From a virus, in the IMG/VR virus record IMGVR_UViG_3300011244_000015, positions 1 to 25,702 of that record: a stretch of DNA of 25,702 nucleotides, one strand, 5' to 3'. This document shows positions 13,503 to 21,349 of this stretch, one piece after another. How positions within the stretch are numbered: the first letter of the stretch is position 1; each line of letters opens with the position of its first letter. The position numbers and the translations under genes were made by a program. A model generated the notes under the pieces. It worked only from the letters and a program-made list of their open reading frames with translations, did no database searches and was not told the DNA's origin.

Positions 13503-16500
13503 TCAGTTGTCGAAGGACGACGACGCCGGCAACATCGGCGACACCGTGCTGCGGCGCCGCTTCGCGATCTCCTTGATTTCGTCGAACAGCTGTTCGCCCG
13601 ACTTATTCGCGCCGTTGATGCTGATGGGACCGAAGTAGTTCGAGGTCGTCATCTGCACGGGTGGCGGTGTCGTGGTGGTCGTGGGCGCTGGCAGCAGCGG
13701 CGCGCGGATCACGTGCGGGTTCGCCACCACGTCGGCCCGCGTCCCGTCGAAGGTGTGACCGAGCCGCACGGCCTCGGCGGCCGCGCCCCGCAACGCCTCG
13801 ATGAACTGTTCCGTCGCGGCCGGCACCAACCGGCTCTGCACGTCCAGGACGCCCACGAACCGCGCGGCCTCCGCCCCCATCAGCTCCGTGATGCGTTGGA
13901 TATCCCGGCCTTGTGCATCGAGAAACCCCGCGGCGTCGCTCGTCGCGCCACGGATCGCGTCGGCGATCACCCGGGCCTCGGCGTCGAGGAACTGGACGGT
14001 CTGCGTCGACGTGGCACCTAACGCGTCCGCGATCAACCGCGCCTGCGCGGGCAGGACGCGCGCGGACGCGTCGAGGACCTCGCCGAACCGGATGACGACC
14101 AACCCCGTGCCTCGCACGGCGTCGTCGAGCGCCGCCAGCGAGGCCGGGATCAACCGGCCCTGTTGCACGTCTGCCGGCGACAGCGTCTGGGTGACGGTCG
14201 GCGGGGTCGGCACCGGCGCCCGCACCACGTTCGGATTGAGCGTCAGCGTCACCGGGCTGGTGGCCTCGAAGCGATGGCGCGCGATTTTGAAGCCGGCCGG
14301 CACGTTGAGCAGCTCGCTCGTCACGGCGCTGGTCGCGTCCGCCATCGCGTCCATGCCGTCCAGCCAGGTGCGGATGATGTCCCGAACTTCCGTCGGCGCC
14401 AGGTCCTTGAACAACTCCGGATCCACCTTCCCACCGAGCCACGCGGTCAGGAACTCGTCGATCGCCTTCCGCACCTCGGCGGGCGCGCCGAAGTCGATGT
14501 TCGCGAAGAACTGCTTGAACAGATCCGGCGCGAACTGCTGGAACAGGTTCTTCGCGTCTGAGATCTGCTGCTGGCCCGTGTCCGCGATGCCGCGCGCGCG
14601 GTTCAGCAGCCCCTGCGCCTCACGCGCCTCCTCGAACGTGTCGCCGAACTTCACCGCCTCCGCGGCCGCGAGCCGGAGCTGTGCGGCGAACTGTGCCATC
14701 GCCTGCGGAATCAACCGGCCCTCGGAATCGAGGATGTCGATACCGGACTGCTTCGCGATGGCCGCCAGCTCGGTCATGTCGAGGCCGAGTCGGTTCATCT
14801 CGGACATGAGGAACGCGAACGATGTCTTGACCTCCGTGAAGTCGATCCGGCCGAGGAAATCCACCTCGGGTCGCGCTCGAGCAAAACGGTCGATCGCCGG
14901 CTGTAACGATTCGACGTTTGTCGCCAGGTCGAGGCGCTTCCCGATCGTGTTCGCGAACCCGCTCAACTCCACGCGCAACCGCGCCAGCTCCTCGTTGTTC
15001 GACCGGAGGATCCGGTTCCGTTCCTCCTCCTGCGGTGACGTCCCGATGACGCCCAGGCCCTGCAGGATGCTCCCGACGCCACCGATCAATCCGAGCGCGC
15101 CCGAGATCTTTGCGAAGGCTCCCGGCATTTGTAGCGAGGCCACCGCGTCGCCCAGTTGCAGCACCCCGTCAAGCGCCTTCCGCGCATTATCGCCGATGAG
15201 CCCCAGGTTGTCCGCGGTCTGCAACAGCCCGCGACCAGCGGTCGTGATCTGCCGGAGGTTCTCGGCCAAGCCCGACGCCGAGTCCTCGCCTTTCTTCAGG
15301 CCCTCGGTGATCCGCTTGATCTCGGCCATGATCGCGGCGTGCTGCGCGAAGTTGCCGTTCGCCAGCGCGATAGCGGCCGAGACACTGAGCGCGTATTGCT
15401 GCACCGCTTTCTCGGCGCGCTTCAGGTTCTTCTCCGCTTCCTTGATGGCCTTCGCATCGCCGCCGAGCTTCGCCAGATCCAGCTCGCCCTCGAACGACGC
15501 GACGCGCTTGACGGCGGCCTCGAAATTCCGGAGGTCGAAGTCACCGGTAAACAACTTCAGGGACACCGGCACTTCGATGTTCGGCAGGTCCTTCACGAAC
15601 CGCATGACCGCCATCGGTCCGCCGCCTAACACGGGGACGACGGGAATGAAGAACCGCTCCACCTTGGCCACGTCGTCGACCGCGTCACGGACCTGGACGG
15701 GATCGAGCTTCGCCTTGATAAACAGGAACCGCCGGAGGCGCATCAGCGACTGCAGCTCGTCGATCCCCTCCATCGACGTGAGCATGTCCCGCATGGCCAC
15801 CGCGGCCTCGCCGGTCTTGTCCTTCTCCTCGCCCAGGCGCTTCGAGATCCGGTCGTGCAATGCGAGGAGTTCGATCCCGACCTTGCGCTGCTGCACGTAG
15901 ACGTCGCCGAGTTCTTTCGGGCTCAGTGCCCTCGCCAACACCCCCGCCGAGCTGGCGCTCTCCTGGATCGCCCGGGTGAGCTGCTTGGCGGTGGCCACCG
16001 TGTTCTCGACGCTGTTCTTCAGCTTCTCGAAGTCTTCCTTCGCGAGCGTCGCGTCGCTCTTGCCTTCGACGCGGATCGGCTTCGGTAACTCCTTCGGGAG
16101 CTGTACCTTTCCGAGTTCGCCCATCGTCCGCAGCAGCGCCGTCTGCTGTTGGAGCAGTGTGTTGCGTTCTTTCTCCAAGTCGACGATGGCGCGCCGCTGT
16201 TTGAGGACGCCGCCGGGATCTTCCTGTGCGAACGGGCGCAGCAGCCCGCGCCGTACGTCGGCCAGTTCCCGATTCACCGTGTTCAAGCCACGCGTGAACT
16301 CCAGCGCGCCGGTCGTCTGGTTCCGGAACAGTTCGCCGGTCTCGAGCTTCTGCAGCTCGAACTCCAGCCCCTTCACGTTGACGGCCTTCACCATGTCCAG
16401 CACGCGCGCCTCGAACTCCTCCGAAGTCTTCTTCACTTCGTCGCGCGACTTGTTGAACATGTCGATGATCGCCGCCGTCGCGGCCGCGACGCCGGAGACG

Positions 16501-17381
16501 ATCAGCCCCTTCGGCCCGAAAAACGCGGCGAAGCTCGCGACACTCCGCAGCGCGGTGCGCAATCCCCCTTCCGCGGCCAGGCCACCGCGCGCGATCGCCT
16601 CGAGGCCGAAGCCCACGGCGATCGCCGCGCCGGACGCCTTCCGGCCCAACTGGGTGAACTCGCCGGTCTGCTTGTTGATGAACGCGAACGACCGCGTCGC
16701 TCCGTCCGTCTTCGCACGGACCTTATCGAGGGCGACGGCCGTGCCCGCGGCGCCAGCGGTGGCCGAGGAGAAGTCCGCCGTCGCGGTCGGCCGACTCGCC
16801 GCGGTGACCGCGACGAACTCCTTGCGGATACGCACCAGCTCGCGCTCAAGGGCGATGCGCCGTTCCAGCGGGACGTTGCTGGTCGCCAGCTCGCGCGACA
16901 CCTCCGCGTAGATCGTCCGGAGCCGGGTCAGGGACTCAGCCTGCGTGGTCACGTGCCGCGCACCTTCGGTCAGCAGACCGATTTGCGATCGCAGGGCGGC
17001 GTCCATCTGCGCCAGGCCCTTCGCTTCTTCGGACAGCTTGTGGATGACCGCCGCGGCAATCTCCATCGCCTCGACTTCCTGCAGCAGCGTATCCGTGCCG
17101 AGGTGCTTGAATTGATTACTGCTGGCGTCGAACACCACACCTAACGCCTGCATCTCGCGATGAACGTCCGCGATGGCGACGCCCATCGATCGCAGCGCGA
17201 CGACCGACGCTCGGGTTTCGTTCCCGATGTCGGGCAGATGGAACTTCGTGAACGCGCCGCCCGGGTTCAGCGCGCGGAACTCAGCGCCGAACCGTTGGAC
17301 CTCCTGCGCGCTGCCGCGCAGGCCACGAGTCAGCTCGGCGCCGTCGTAGCCTGCGCGGACAATGAGCGAGGCCGCGTCCAT
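13503..17381 (-). CDS. tail tape measure protein
   Basis: The longest gene, 1292 residues, in the canonical place right after the tail chaperone pair. It is helix-rich with many Ala, Glu, Arg and Lys. A hydrophobic stretch lies at about 260-311 (FAAFFGPKGLIVSGVAAATA), as expected of tape measures that insert in the host inner membrane. The N-terminus (MDAASLIVRAGYDGAELTRG) matches the usual 'I-x-x-x-x-D-x-x-x-x-x-x-x-L' start. Near the C-terminus a short motif recurs: LDSEGRLIPQ, QQGRLIPA, LDASARVLPA, LDAEARVIAD, LDAQGRDIQR, LDVQSRLVPA, mostly within residues 1070-1200. A second pair, NPNVVRAP and NPHVIRAP, flanks this region. Length predicts a long tail (roughly 190 nm by the 1.5 angstrom per residue rule). 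No lytic transglycosylase or peptidase motif was noticed. Confidence 0.93.
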   Translation of the reverse strand: MDAASLIVRAGYDGAELTRGLRGSAQEVQRFGAEFRALNPGGAFTKFHLPDIGNETRASVVALRSMGVAIADVHREMQALGVVFDASSNQFKHLGTDTLLQEVEAMEIAAAVIHKLSEEAKGLAQMDAALRSQIGLLTEGARHVTTQAESLTRLRTIYAEVSRELATSNVPLERRIALERELVRIRKEFVAVTAASRPTATADFSSATAGAAGTAVALDKVRAKTDGATRSFAFINKQTGEFTQLGRKASGAAIAVGFGLEAIARGGLAAEGGLRTALRSVASFAAFFGPKGLIVSGVAAATAAIIDMFNKSRDEVKKTSEEFEARVLDMVKAVNVKGLEFELQKLETGELFRNQTTGALEFTRGLNTVNRELADVRRGLLRPFAQEDPGGVLKQRRAIVDLEKERNTLLQQQTALLRTMGELGKVQLPKELPKPIRVEGKSDATLAKEDFEKLKNSVENTVATAKQLTRAIQESASSAGVLARALSPKELGDVYVQQRKVGIELLALHDRISKRLGEEKDKTGEAAVAMRDMLTSMEGIDELQSLMRLRRFLFIKAKLDPVQVRDAVDDVAKVERFFIPVVPVLGGGPMAVMRFVKDLPNIEVPVSLKLFTGDFDLRNFEAAVKRVASFEGELDLAKLGGDAKAIKEAEKNLKRAEKAVQQYALSVSAAIALANGNFAQHAAIMAEIKRITEGLKKGEDSASGLAENLRQITTAGRGLLQTADNLGLIGDNARKALDGVLQLGDAVASLQMPGAFAKISGALGLIGGVGSILQGLGVIGTSPQEEERNRILRSNNEELARLRVELSGFANTIGKRLDLATNVESLQPAIDRFARARPEVDFLGRIDFTEVKTSFAFLMSEMNRLGLDMTELAAIAKQSGIDILDSEGRLIPQAMAQFAAQLRLAAAEAVKFGDTFEEAREAQGLLNRARGIADTGQQQISDAKNLFQQFAPDLFKQFFANIDFGAPAEVRKAIDEFLTAWLGGKVDPELFKDLAPTEVRDIIRTWLDGMDAMADATSAVTSELLNVPAGFKIARHRFEATSPVTLTLNPNVVRAPVPTPPTVTQTLSPADVQQGRLIPASLAALDDAVRGTGLVVIRFGEVLDASARVLPAQARLIADALGATSTQTVQFLDAEARVIADAIRGATSDAAGFLDAQGRDIQRITELMGAEAARFVGVLDVQSRLVPAATEQFIEALRGAAAEAVRLGHTFDGTRADVVANPHVIRAPLLPAPTTTTTPPPVQMTTSNYFGPISINGANKSGEQLFDEIKEIAKRRRSTVSPMLPASSSFDN

Positions 17382-17384
17382 CCG

Positions 17385-18010
17385 TTACACCACGCCGGCG
17401 AGGTCGGCGTTCTTCGGATCGTGGTACCAGTTTCGCATCTCGAAGAACTGGAACCAATCCGAGAACTCGCGGCTCGACATGCGCGCTTCCAGCTCGGCGA
17501 CGGTCATCTTCAGCTCGAGGGCGAGCTGGAACTTGTTATAGAGCTCGGCTTCGCCGCTCCGGGTCCATCGTTTTTTTCCGTCACGTCCGCTTTCGAGAGT
17601 CCGGAGAGGCGCATCAGGTGCTTGGCGACGAAGTCCACCGGCGCCGGATCGAGGCCGTTGATGAATGGCTTCAGCTCGTCCAGGAACTTCTGATACTGCG
17701 TCCCATCCTCCGGCACGACGCCGAAGATCGGCTGGCCGTCGACGGGGTTGAAGCAGCCGTAGGCCAACAGGAGTGGATAGAAGACGTCGTAGATCGGCGT
17801 GGTGCTTTCGCCGGCGTAGCCGTCGCGCATGAGGCGCGAGCGAGCCCCGAGCATCATGCCGCGGAACTCGATCTCAATGCCCCAGGCATCGACGCGGTGG
17901 ACTTCTTTCTTGATCGGGGCGGTCTTGATCTTGTCGCGCAGCGCGAGCACGCCGCCGTTGGCTGGCGCGATGGGTGTGGCGGGGGCCGCGGGTTTCGTGG
18001 AGCTGGTCAT
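17385..18010 (-). CDS. tail assembly chaperone, -1 frameshift product (gpGT-like)
   Basis: This is the fusion made when ribosomes slip back one base on A_AAA_AAC at 17576-17570. The zero-frame codons run from 18010 through AAC at 17572-17570 (147 codons); reading then resumes at 17570 in the -1 frame for 61 more residues and ends at TAA 17387-17385, giving 208 residues. The added part begins RWTRSGEAELYNKFQLALEL, continues KMTVAELEARMSSREFSDWF and ends NADLAGVV. The segment 'L/MTV-x-EL-x-x-R-M-S-S-R-E-F-x-x-W' is typical of the T part of lambda-type G/GT chaperones. Such fusions load the tail tube protein onto the tape measure. It stops three bases before the tape measure ATG, again as in known systems. 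Confidence 0.88.
17510..18010 (-). CDS. tail assembly chaperone, zero-frame product (gpG-like)
   Basis: Start at the ATG 18010, chosen because GGAGGA lies just upstream; the longer in-frame extension overlaps a hairpin-rich gap and has atypical composition. The 166-residue product begins MTSSTKPAAPATPIAPANGG and contains VHRVDAWGIEIEFRGMM, YDVFYPLLLAYGCFNPVDGQ and a helical segment before the slippery site (VDFVAKHLMRLSGLSKADVT). After the slip site the zero frame gives a low-complexity Ser-rich tail ending SSSSPSS, which looks like readout of the other frame. Gene order (tube protein, this gene, tape measure) and the frameshift signal define the function as a G-type chaperone, which coats the tape measure protein during tail assembly and is absent from finished virions. 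Confidence 0.88.
   Translation of the reverse strand: MTSSTKPAAPATPIAPANGGVLALRDKIKTAPIKKEVHRVDAWGIEIEFRGMMLGARSRLMRDGYAGESTTPIYDVFYPLLLAYGCFNPVDGQPIFGVVPEDGTQYQKFLDELKPFINGLDPAPVDFVAKHLMRLSGLSKADVTEKNDGPGAAKPSSITSSSSPSS
17570..17576 (-). promoter_or_regulatory. programmed -1 ribosomal frameshift site A_AAA_AAC
   Basis: On the minus strand the chaperone reads ACG GAA AAA AAC GAT; the last A of GAA plus AAA AAC is the canonical X_XXY_YYZ heptamer, in the correct phase. It is the only such run at this gene and lies where the -1 frame opens into a conserved T-type sequence. The following GC-rich sequence (GGACCCGGAGCGGC) could support a stimulatory structure, though I do not see a perfect stem. 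Confidence 0.9.
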
Positions 18011-18042
18011 AGCGAATCTTCCTCCGGCGAGGAGTGAGGAGA

Positions 18043-18148
18043 GCGGCGCCGGAGTGACGCCGCCCACGGTGAGGCAGATAAAACGGGTTCGGGAACGCTC
18101 GTCGACGACTTCGCCGGGCCGCTCCGATGCGAGACGGACCATGGTCCG
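18043..18148 (-). other. hairpin-rich gap between tail tube gene and tail chaperone gene
   Basis: The gap 18011-18181 holds no gene I accept. It contains a perfect 14-base palindrome, cggaccatggtccg, at 18135-18148, soon after the tail tube stop, and a 6-bp stem with a 9-base loop (gcggcg at 18043-18048 with cgccgc at 18058-18063) shortly before the chaperone Shine-Dalgarno. No run of T follows either stem, so these are not classical intrinsic terminators. They may stabilise the abundant tube mRNA or lower chaperone expression. Confidence 0.45.
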
Positions 18149-18181
18149 CCCCTACGTCCCCTCCCCCGCAAAACTCGTTGG

Positions 18182-18607
18182 TTACTCGACGGGACCGGTG
18201 CCGACCGCCGTGGCGGTACCGGCGGCGCTGGCCTCGAACGTCTGCAACTGCAGACCGGCCGGCGTGGCGTTCGCCGTCTTCGAGCCGATGCGCACTTCCT
18301 GCTGGTAGCCGTTGGTGCCGTCGTGCAGGACCTGCACGAACACGGTCGTGTTGTTCTGCTCGGCCGCGTGCAGGAGATCCTGCCCCGAGTCGGCGACCGA
18401 CTTGTAGCCGCCGAACGCGAACGTGACTTCGCGCGGGCCTGGCACGCCGATCGACGGATCGAGGCCGAAGGCCGCGAACTGCTCGATCGTGCGGTTGGAA
18501 TTGCGCCCGTACGAGTTGATGTGCGACACCGGGACGTACGTGCCACCCGCCGTCGCACAGACCTTGATGCGGAAGTTGGCACCGACATGCGTGAGGCCGA
18601 CGGCCAT
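18182..18607 (-). CDS. major tail tube protein
   Basis: A 141-residue protein (MAVGLTHVGANFRIKVCATA) with GAGGA nine bases before the ATG. It contains VPVSHINSYGRNSNRTIEQF, IGVPGPREVTFAFGGYKSVA, DLLHAAEQNNTTVFVQVLHD, NGYQQEVRIGSKTANATPAG and a flexible Ala/Gly/Thr tail. The pattern 'I-x-x-x-x-x-x-R-x-x-x-x-x-x-x-F-x-x-x-x, then EVTF--GGY, then DxG--LL-A, then a beta-rich half' is typical of small siphovirus tube proteins that stack as hexamers around the tape measure. Position right before the frameshifting chaperone and the tape measure makes the call firm. The sequence itself I recognise only at fold level. A hairpin follows the gene. Confidence 0.85.
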   Translation of the reverse strand: MAVGLTHVGANFRIKVCATAGGTYVPVSHINSYGRNSNRTIEQFAAFGLDPSIGVPGPREVTFAFGGYKSVADSGQDLLHAAEQNNTTVFVQVLHDGTNGYQQEVRIGSKTANATPAGLQLQTFEASAAGTATAVGTGPVE

Positions 18608-18611
18608 GGAG

Positions 18612-18860
18612 CTATCCTCGTTTTGGTTTGGGGGATTCGGATGGCGCCGCAGCGATCGGCGTGGGATTCATCATGGTGAGGGTCGGCGAACCCTCCTGCT
18701 TCTTGCCCAGCTGGTGCGATGAGACCTGTAACTGCACTGCGCCCGCCGGCAGCGAGGGATCGCGCCCGATCGGCAGCAGGTTCGAGGGAAAGGCGGGCCG
18801 TCCCAATTCGACCGCGGGCGGCGCGGTTGGCTTGGCCTTCTTGGTTGGCTTCTTAGGCAC
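18612..18860 (-). CDS. small basic hypothetical protein before tail tube gene
   Basis: An 82-residue product if started at the GTG at 18860 (VPKKPTKKAKPTAPP), which overlaps the end of the preceding gene by eight bases and has GGAG seven bases upstream. The frame is open further upstream but that part overlaps the preceding gene. The N-terminus is Lys/Pro-rich and likely disordered; the middle has ELGRPAFPSNLLPIGRDPSL and GAVQLQVSSHQLGKKQEG; the end is basic (SPKPKRG). I recognise no family. Position among neck and tail genes suggests a tail completion or assembly accessory protein. Confidence 0.55.
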   Translation of the reverse strand: MPKKPTKKAKPTAPPAVELGRPAFPSNLLPIGRDPSLPAGAVQLQVSSHQLGKKQEGSPTLTMMNPTPIAAAPSESPKPKRG

Positions 18861-19173
18861 CGGGCGCTCCAGGTGGCTGTTGAGTGTCGCGAACCTTCCC
18901 GAAGAAGTCGGCTTCCGCTTCTGAGCGTGGCGGGCCACGTCGGGTCGGATCGTTAGGGAGTGGCGACGCGGTGATCGCCTCAAGCATCGCCAGCGTCGCG
19001 GCCGCCGCCTCGGCGCAGGCGTTGATCGTCGCAGCGGCCGCCGTGATCGCCGCGACCTGTGCCTTCGCGGCGTGCAACGCGATGGCGGCTGGTGATGTCG
19101 GGCGCGCCGTGAGGGCGGGCGTTGACGGCCCAGGCACCTCCGACTCAGTGAGCTTCAGGGGCGGAGTTCTCAT
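18853..19173 (-). CDS. Ala-rich helical hypothetical protein
   Basis: Start at the ATG 19173, whose ATGA overlaps the stop of the DUF3168-like gene. The 106-residue product has a Pro/Thr-rich N-terminus (MRTPPLKLTESEVPGPSTPA) and a central Ala-rich helix from about 30 to 72 (AIALHAAKAQVAAITAAAAT, INACAEAAAATLAMLEAITA). A polar tail follows with RSEAEADFFGKVRDTQQ. The central helix would be amphipathic and could oligomerise. There is no membrane-type segment. I recognise no family; it lies between tail terminator and tail tube genes, so a structural or assembly role is likely but unproven. Confidence 0.62.
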   Translation of the reverse strand: MRTPPLKLTESEVPGPSTPALTARPTSPAAIALHAAKAQVAAITAAAATINACAEAAAATLAMLEAITASPLPNDPTRRGPPRSEAEADFFGKVRDTQQPPGAPGA

Positions 19174-19601
19174 GCGAAACTCAGCGCCTGATAGCGCACG
19201 ATGCCGTGGCGGGTGAAGCCGTCGGCGTCGAGCACGTTGCCGAGCAGCGCGCACCGCCCGACCACATGCGACATGCCGGCGATGTTCAATCGCACGTTAT
19301 GCAGGAGGCGGTTGACCTCCTTGTAGATCTCATTCACCTGCTTCTGATCGGTCGGGTTCTCCGGCCGGGCGTCGTCGTCCGGCTTCGACCAGATGTGAAT
19401 GACCCACGCGTTGTCGTTTCCCGGGTTGCCGAAGGCCTCGAATGCGACCTCGGTCGGGCTGTCGATCGTGAGGTATGGGAACTGCGTGCCCTCGGGCGCC
19501 TTCGTGTCGTAGATGCGATCACCGATGAGCGCCGCCAGCGCCACGTCGACATCGAGCGCCGCGTGTATCCCCAGGTAGAGGGTGTCCACGACGGAACTCA
19601 T
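19170..19601 (-). CDS. DUF3168-like tail terminator/completion protein
   Basis: Start at the ATG 19601 (MSSVVDTLYLGIHAALDVDV); the long frame upstream overlaps the gp10-like gene and is rejected. The 143-residue product has a short helix, LIGDRIYDTKAPEGTQFPYL at 25-44, TIDSPTEV at 45-52, WVIHIWSK at 66-73, then QVNEIYKEVNRLLHN (88-102) and a strand-rich end. The order 'L-x-x-x-V-G-x-R-I-Y--P----PY-x-x-[IV]' then 'h-x-I-x-x-[WF]S' then a helix matches what I know of DUF3168 proteins, which cap tail tubes or join tails to necks. The gp10-like gene just upstream is the usual partner. Confidence 0.78.
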   Translation of the reverse strand: MSSVVDTLYLGIHAALDVDVALAALIGDRIYDTKAPEGTQFPYLTIDSPTEVAFEAFGNPGNDNAWVIHIWSKPDDDARPENPTDQKQVNEIYKEVNRLLHNVRLNIAGMSHVVGRCALLGNVLDADGFTRHGIVRYQALSFA

Positions 19602-19996
19602 TGCAGGCCGCTCCGGATGGCACTGCGCCGCACCGCGTCGACGAGGTCCGCGACGAACATCGGCTTCGCCTCGGCGTATGCCGGAAAGAGGCACGGCTGC
19701 GCCGGTGCGAACCGGGTGCCGAATTCGGTGAACACCGGATAGAACGCGAGCCCGGCCTGGATGAACTCCGTCTCGCGCCAGCCGACTTCGAAGCTGTAGC
19801 CCTGCTCGCCGTATTCGACGTTCAGGTGATCGCGCAGAAACCCGGTGTCGACCGGCGCAAAGAAGCGGGCCAGCCCCTTCGTGAACTCGCCGCTCTCCTG
19901 AACGACGCTACGCACTTCGGTCTGCAGCGTCTCGTCGAACGCGCGGAAGTTGGCGACCATCGCCTGCGTGTTGCGCACACTCAGCTCGAGTCTCAT
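19598..19996 (-). CDS. HK97 gp10-like neck/tail completion protein
   Basis: A 132-residue protein (MRLELSVRNTQAMVANFRAF). Hallmarks are a helical N-terminal half (ETLQTEVRSVVQESGEFTKG), then APVDTGFLRDHL around residues 47-58, YPVFTEFGT at 86-94 and PCLFPAYAEA at 101-110. 'P-x-D-T-G-x-L-R', 'Y---x-E-F-G-T' and 'P-x-L-x-P-A' are the three signatures of the HK97 gp10 family, which occupies the head-tail interface. The ATG overlaps the stop of the head closure gene by four bases. Confidence in the family is high. Confidence 0.88.
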   Translation of the reverse strand: MRLELSVRNTQAMVANFRAFDETLQTEVRSVVQESGEFTKGLARFFAPVDTGFLRDHLNVEYGEQGYSFEVGWRETEFIQAGLAFYPVFTEFGTRFAPAQPCLFPAYAEAKPMFVADLVDAVRRSAIRSGLQ

Positions 19997-20403
19997 CCGC
20001 TCACCTTCGTCGCGATCACCCGGCGGAGGAATTCGCCGGCGCGATCGATCGGGGCGACCTCGATGACCTGGAGGACGTGCGCAAACGCGACGTCGCCCGC
20101 CGCCGTGCGCGTGACCCCGGTGACCGTCAGGCGGTTCTTGCGCGTGACGTCCGCCCCGGCTTCGAACGCGACGATGTAGGCGGTCTGCGTCGTGAGCTGG
20201 GCCGCGATGAGCTGCTCCCGTTCCGCGTCACTGGCCTGCGAGAGCCGGCACGGGAGCGTGACCGTCGGCGTCCACGACGTGACGGGCGCGCGGCCACCAG
20301 GCTGCGGCGTCGTCACCGCGACCTCCACCACCGCCGAGTGCGGAAGGTTCTCCACGTTTTCGCGGCGCAGGTGCGCGAGCATGAGCGGGGCGGCGAGGTT
20401 CAT
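19993..20403 (-). CDS. head closure (stopper)-type protein
   Basis: Start taken at the ATG 20403 (MNLAAPLMLAHLRRENVENL), three bases after the stop of the upstream gene; the longer frame upstream overlaps that gene. The 136-residue product is beta-rich, with SAVVEVAVTTPQPG, SWTPTVTLPCRLSQASDAER, a helical linker REQLIAAQLT and strands TAYIVAFEAGADVTRKNRL, ending with AFAHVLQVIEVAPI. A small beta-barrel with 'P--CR--' followed by 'V-A-P-x-x-x-D-V--x-x-[DN]-R' resembles siphovirus head closure proteins that plug the portal. Gene order (connector, closure, gp10, terminator) agrees with this. A second ATG at residue 8 is possible. Confidence 0.72.
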   Translation of the reverse strand: MNLAAPLMLAHLRRENVENLPHSAVVEVAVTTPQPGGRAPVTSWTPTVTLPCRLSQASDAEREQLIAAQLTTQTAYIVAFEAGADVTRKNRLTVTGVTRTAAGDVAFAHVLQVIEVAPIDRAGEFLRRVIATKVSG

Positions 20404-20405
20404 CG

Positions 20406-20819
20406 CTAGTGCCGCAGCGATTGGAGCGTGCTCCAGCCGGAGCTCACGTCGTCTTCGTCTATCGCTGGCGCGGTGAGCTCCTCGAACGCCGCGAGCGCTT
20501 CGGCCGCCAGGTCCTTGAAGTTCTGGATCTGCGTGACCAGGAAGGATCCGCTGCCCTGGTCCTTGAGGTCGAGCGTGGACAGCGACGACGACATCCGGAT
20601 GAACTGCGCGTCGAACGCGCGGTGATACGCCCACTGCTTCGTCGCGGCATCGAGGTCCGAGCCTGCGCTGAGGCCGGCGGCCGTTCCCTTGGCGACACCC
20701 TCCGCGATGTACGCGGTCAGCCGCGCATCGAAGGCGACCGAGCCCTCGTCCGGCATCAGCAGGCTGGGCTCGAGCCGCCCACCGCCCGCGACCTTGAGGT
20801 CGTTCGCGACGACGCTCAT
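20406..20819 (-). CDS. putative head-tail connector/adaptor
   Basis: A 137-residue protein (MSVVANDLKVAGGGRLEPSL), its ATG overlapping the previous TGA. It is mainly helical: FDARLTAYIAEGVAKGTAAG, LDAATKQWAYHRAFDAQFIR, then TLDLKDQGSGSFLVTQIQNF and KDLAAEALAAFEELTAPA, finishing in an acidic segment IDEDDVSS. An all-helical protein placed between capsid and head closure genes is usually the portal adaptor of the gp6/gp15 type, which is the basis of this call; the sequence itself has no motif I can name. The segment with 'D-x-x-x-x-x-W-x-Y-H-x-A-F' looks similar to phage adaptor helices. Confidence 0.6.
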   Translation of the reverse strand: MSVVANDLKVAGGGRLEPSLLMPDEGSVAFDARLTAYIAEGVAKGTAAGLSAGSDLDAATKQWAYHRAFDAQFIRMSSSLSTLDLKDQGSGSFLVTQIQNFKDLAAEALAAFEELTAPAIDEDDVSSGWSTLQSLRH

Positions 20820-21013
20820 GCGTCCTCGTCCTCATCGTCGTCCTCGACCGACGTGGTCGACACCGCGGCGTCCAATGCCGCGACGAACCCGGAGCGATCG
20901 CTCTGGCCTAACGCGGCCGCGAGCGTCTCCGGTCCGCTGGTGCGTCCCAGGGCCTCGGGCCGTGTGTTTTCGTCTTCACGGCCCGAGGCGACCAGGGGAG
21001 AGGATCCCGACAT
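20816..21013 (-). CDS. small acidic hypothetical protein
   Basis: A 65-residue product (MSGSSPLVASGREDENTRPE) with a short helix (ETLAAALGQSDRSGFVAALD) and a C-terminal acidic run (SVEDDDEDEDA). The ATGA overlap with the next gene and its place in the head-to-neck run support it as a gene. There is no membrane segment. Small acidic proteins in this position are often capsid accessory or assembly proteins, but I assign no function. Confidence 0.62.
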   Translation of the reverse strand: MSGSSPLVASGREDENTRPEALGRTSGPETLAAALGQSDRSGFVAALDAAVSTTSVEDDDEDEDA

Positions 21014-21022
21014 GCGACGGCG

Positions 21023-21349
21023 TTACTCGTCGACGATCGGGTTGCCGTTGGCGTCCTGTGGCTCGCCCGCGGCATTGAGGGTGTAGCCACCCGGGCGCGT
21101 CTCATCGAGTCGACGCGCGGGCTTGGTGACATCCACCGACGTCGCGGTCGGTGCGGGAGTGGCTCCCGGTACCGCGGCCGTGCCGGTGTTGCCCACAACG
21201 GCAGCGGTACCGGTATTGTCCGTGACAGCGGCTGTTCCCGCAGGAGCCGCAGCAGCTGGCGGTGCCGATGCCGCTGGCCGTGCCCTCGAGGCGCGCGGCG
21301 CGGCCGGCTTCTTCGGTGCGGCGGGTGTGCCCTTCTTTTTGGCTGGCAT
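21023..21349 (-). CDS. Ala/Pro-rich hypothetical protein with short tandem repeats
   Basis: Start taken at the ATG 21349, with AGAGGA just upstream; the frame further upstream overlaps a hairpin. The 108-residue product has a basic Pro/Ala N-terminus (MPAKKKGTPAAPKKPAAPRA), an Ala-rich middle, three copies of GTAAV (GTAAVTDNT, GTAAVVGNT, GTAAVPGAT) and a C-terminal part RRLDETRPGGYTLNAAGEPQ then DANGNPIVDE. It is likely disordered apart from the end, which looks like a small folded motif. It follows the capsid gene, where head-protein cement or connector genes lie, but no function is assigned. Confidence 0.62.
   Translation of the reverse strand: MPAKKKGTPAAPKKPAAPRASRARPAASAPPAAAAPAGTAAVTDNTGTAAVVGNTGTAAVPGATPAPTATSVDVTKPARRLDETRPGGYTLNAAGEPQDANGNPIVDE

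Noticed and set aside
13801-15900. 699-codon open frame on the + strand
   Set aside because: It lies wholly antisense to the tape measure gene; its Ser/Arg-rich composition is what the complement of an Ala/Glu-rich GC-rich gene gives, and it has no recognisable motif.
18135-18148. Palindrome cggaccatggtccg as an intrinsic terminator
   Set aside because: No T-run follows on the minus strand, so I list it only as a hairpin.
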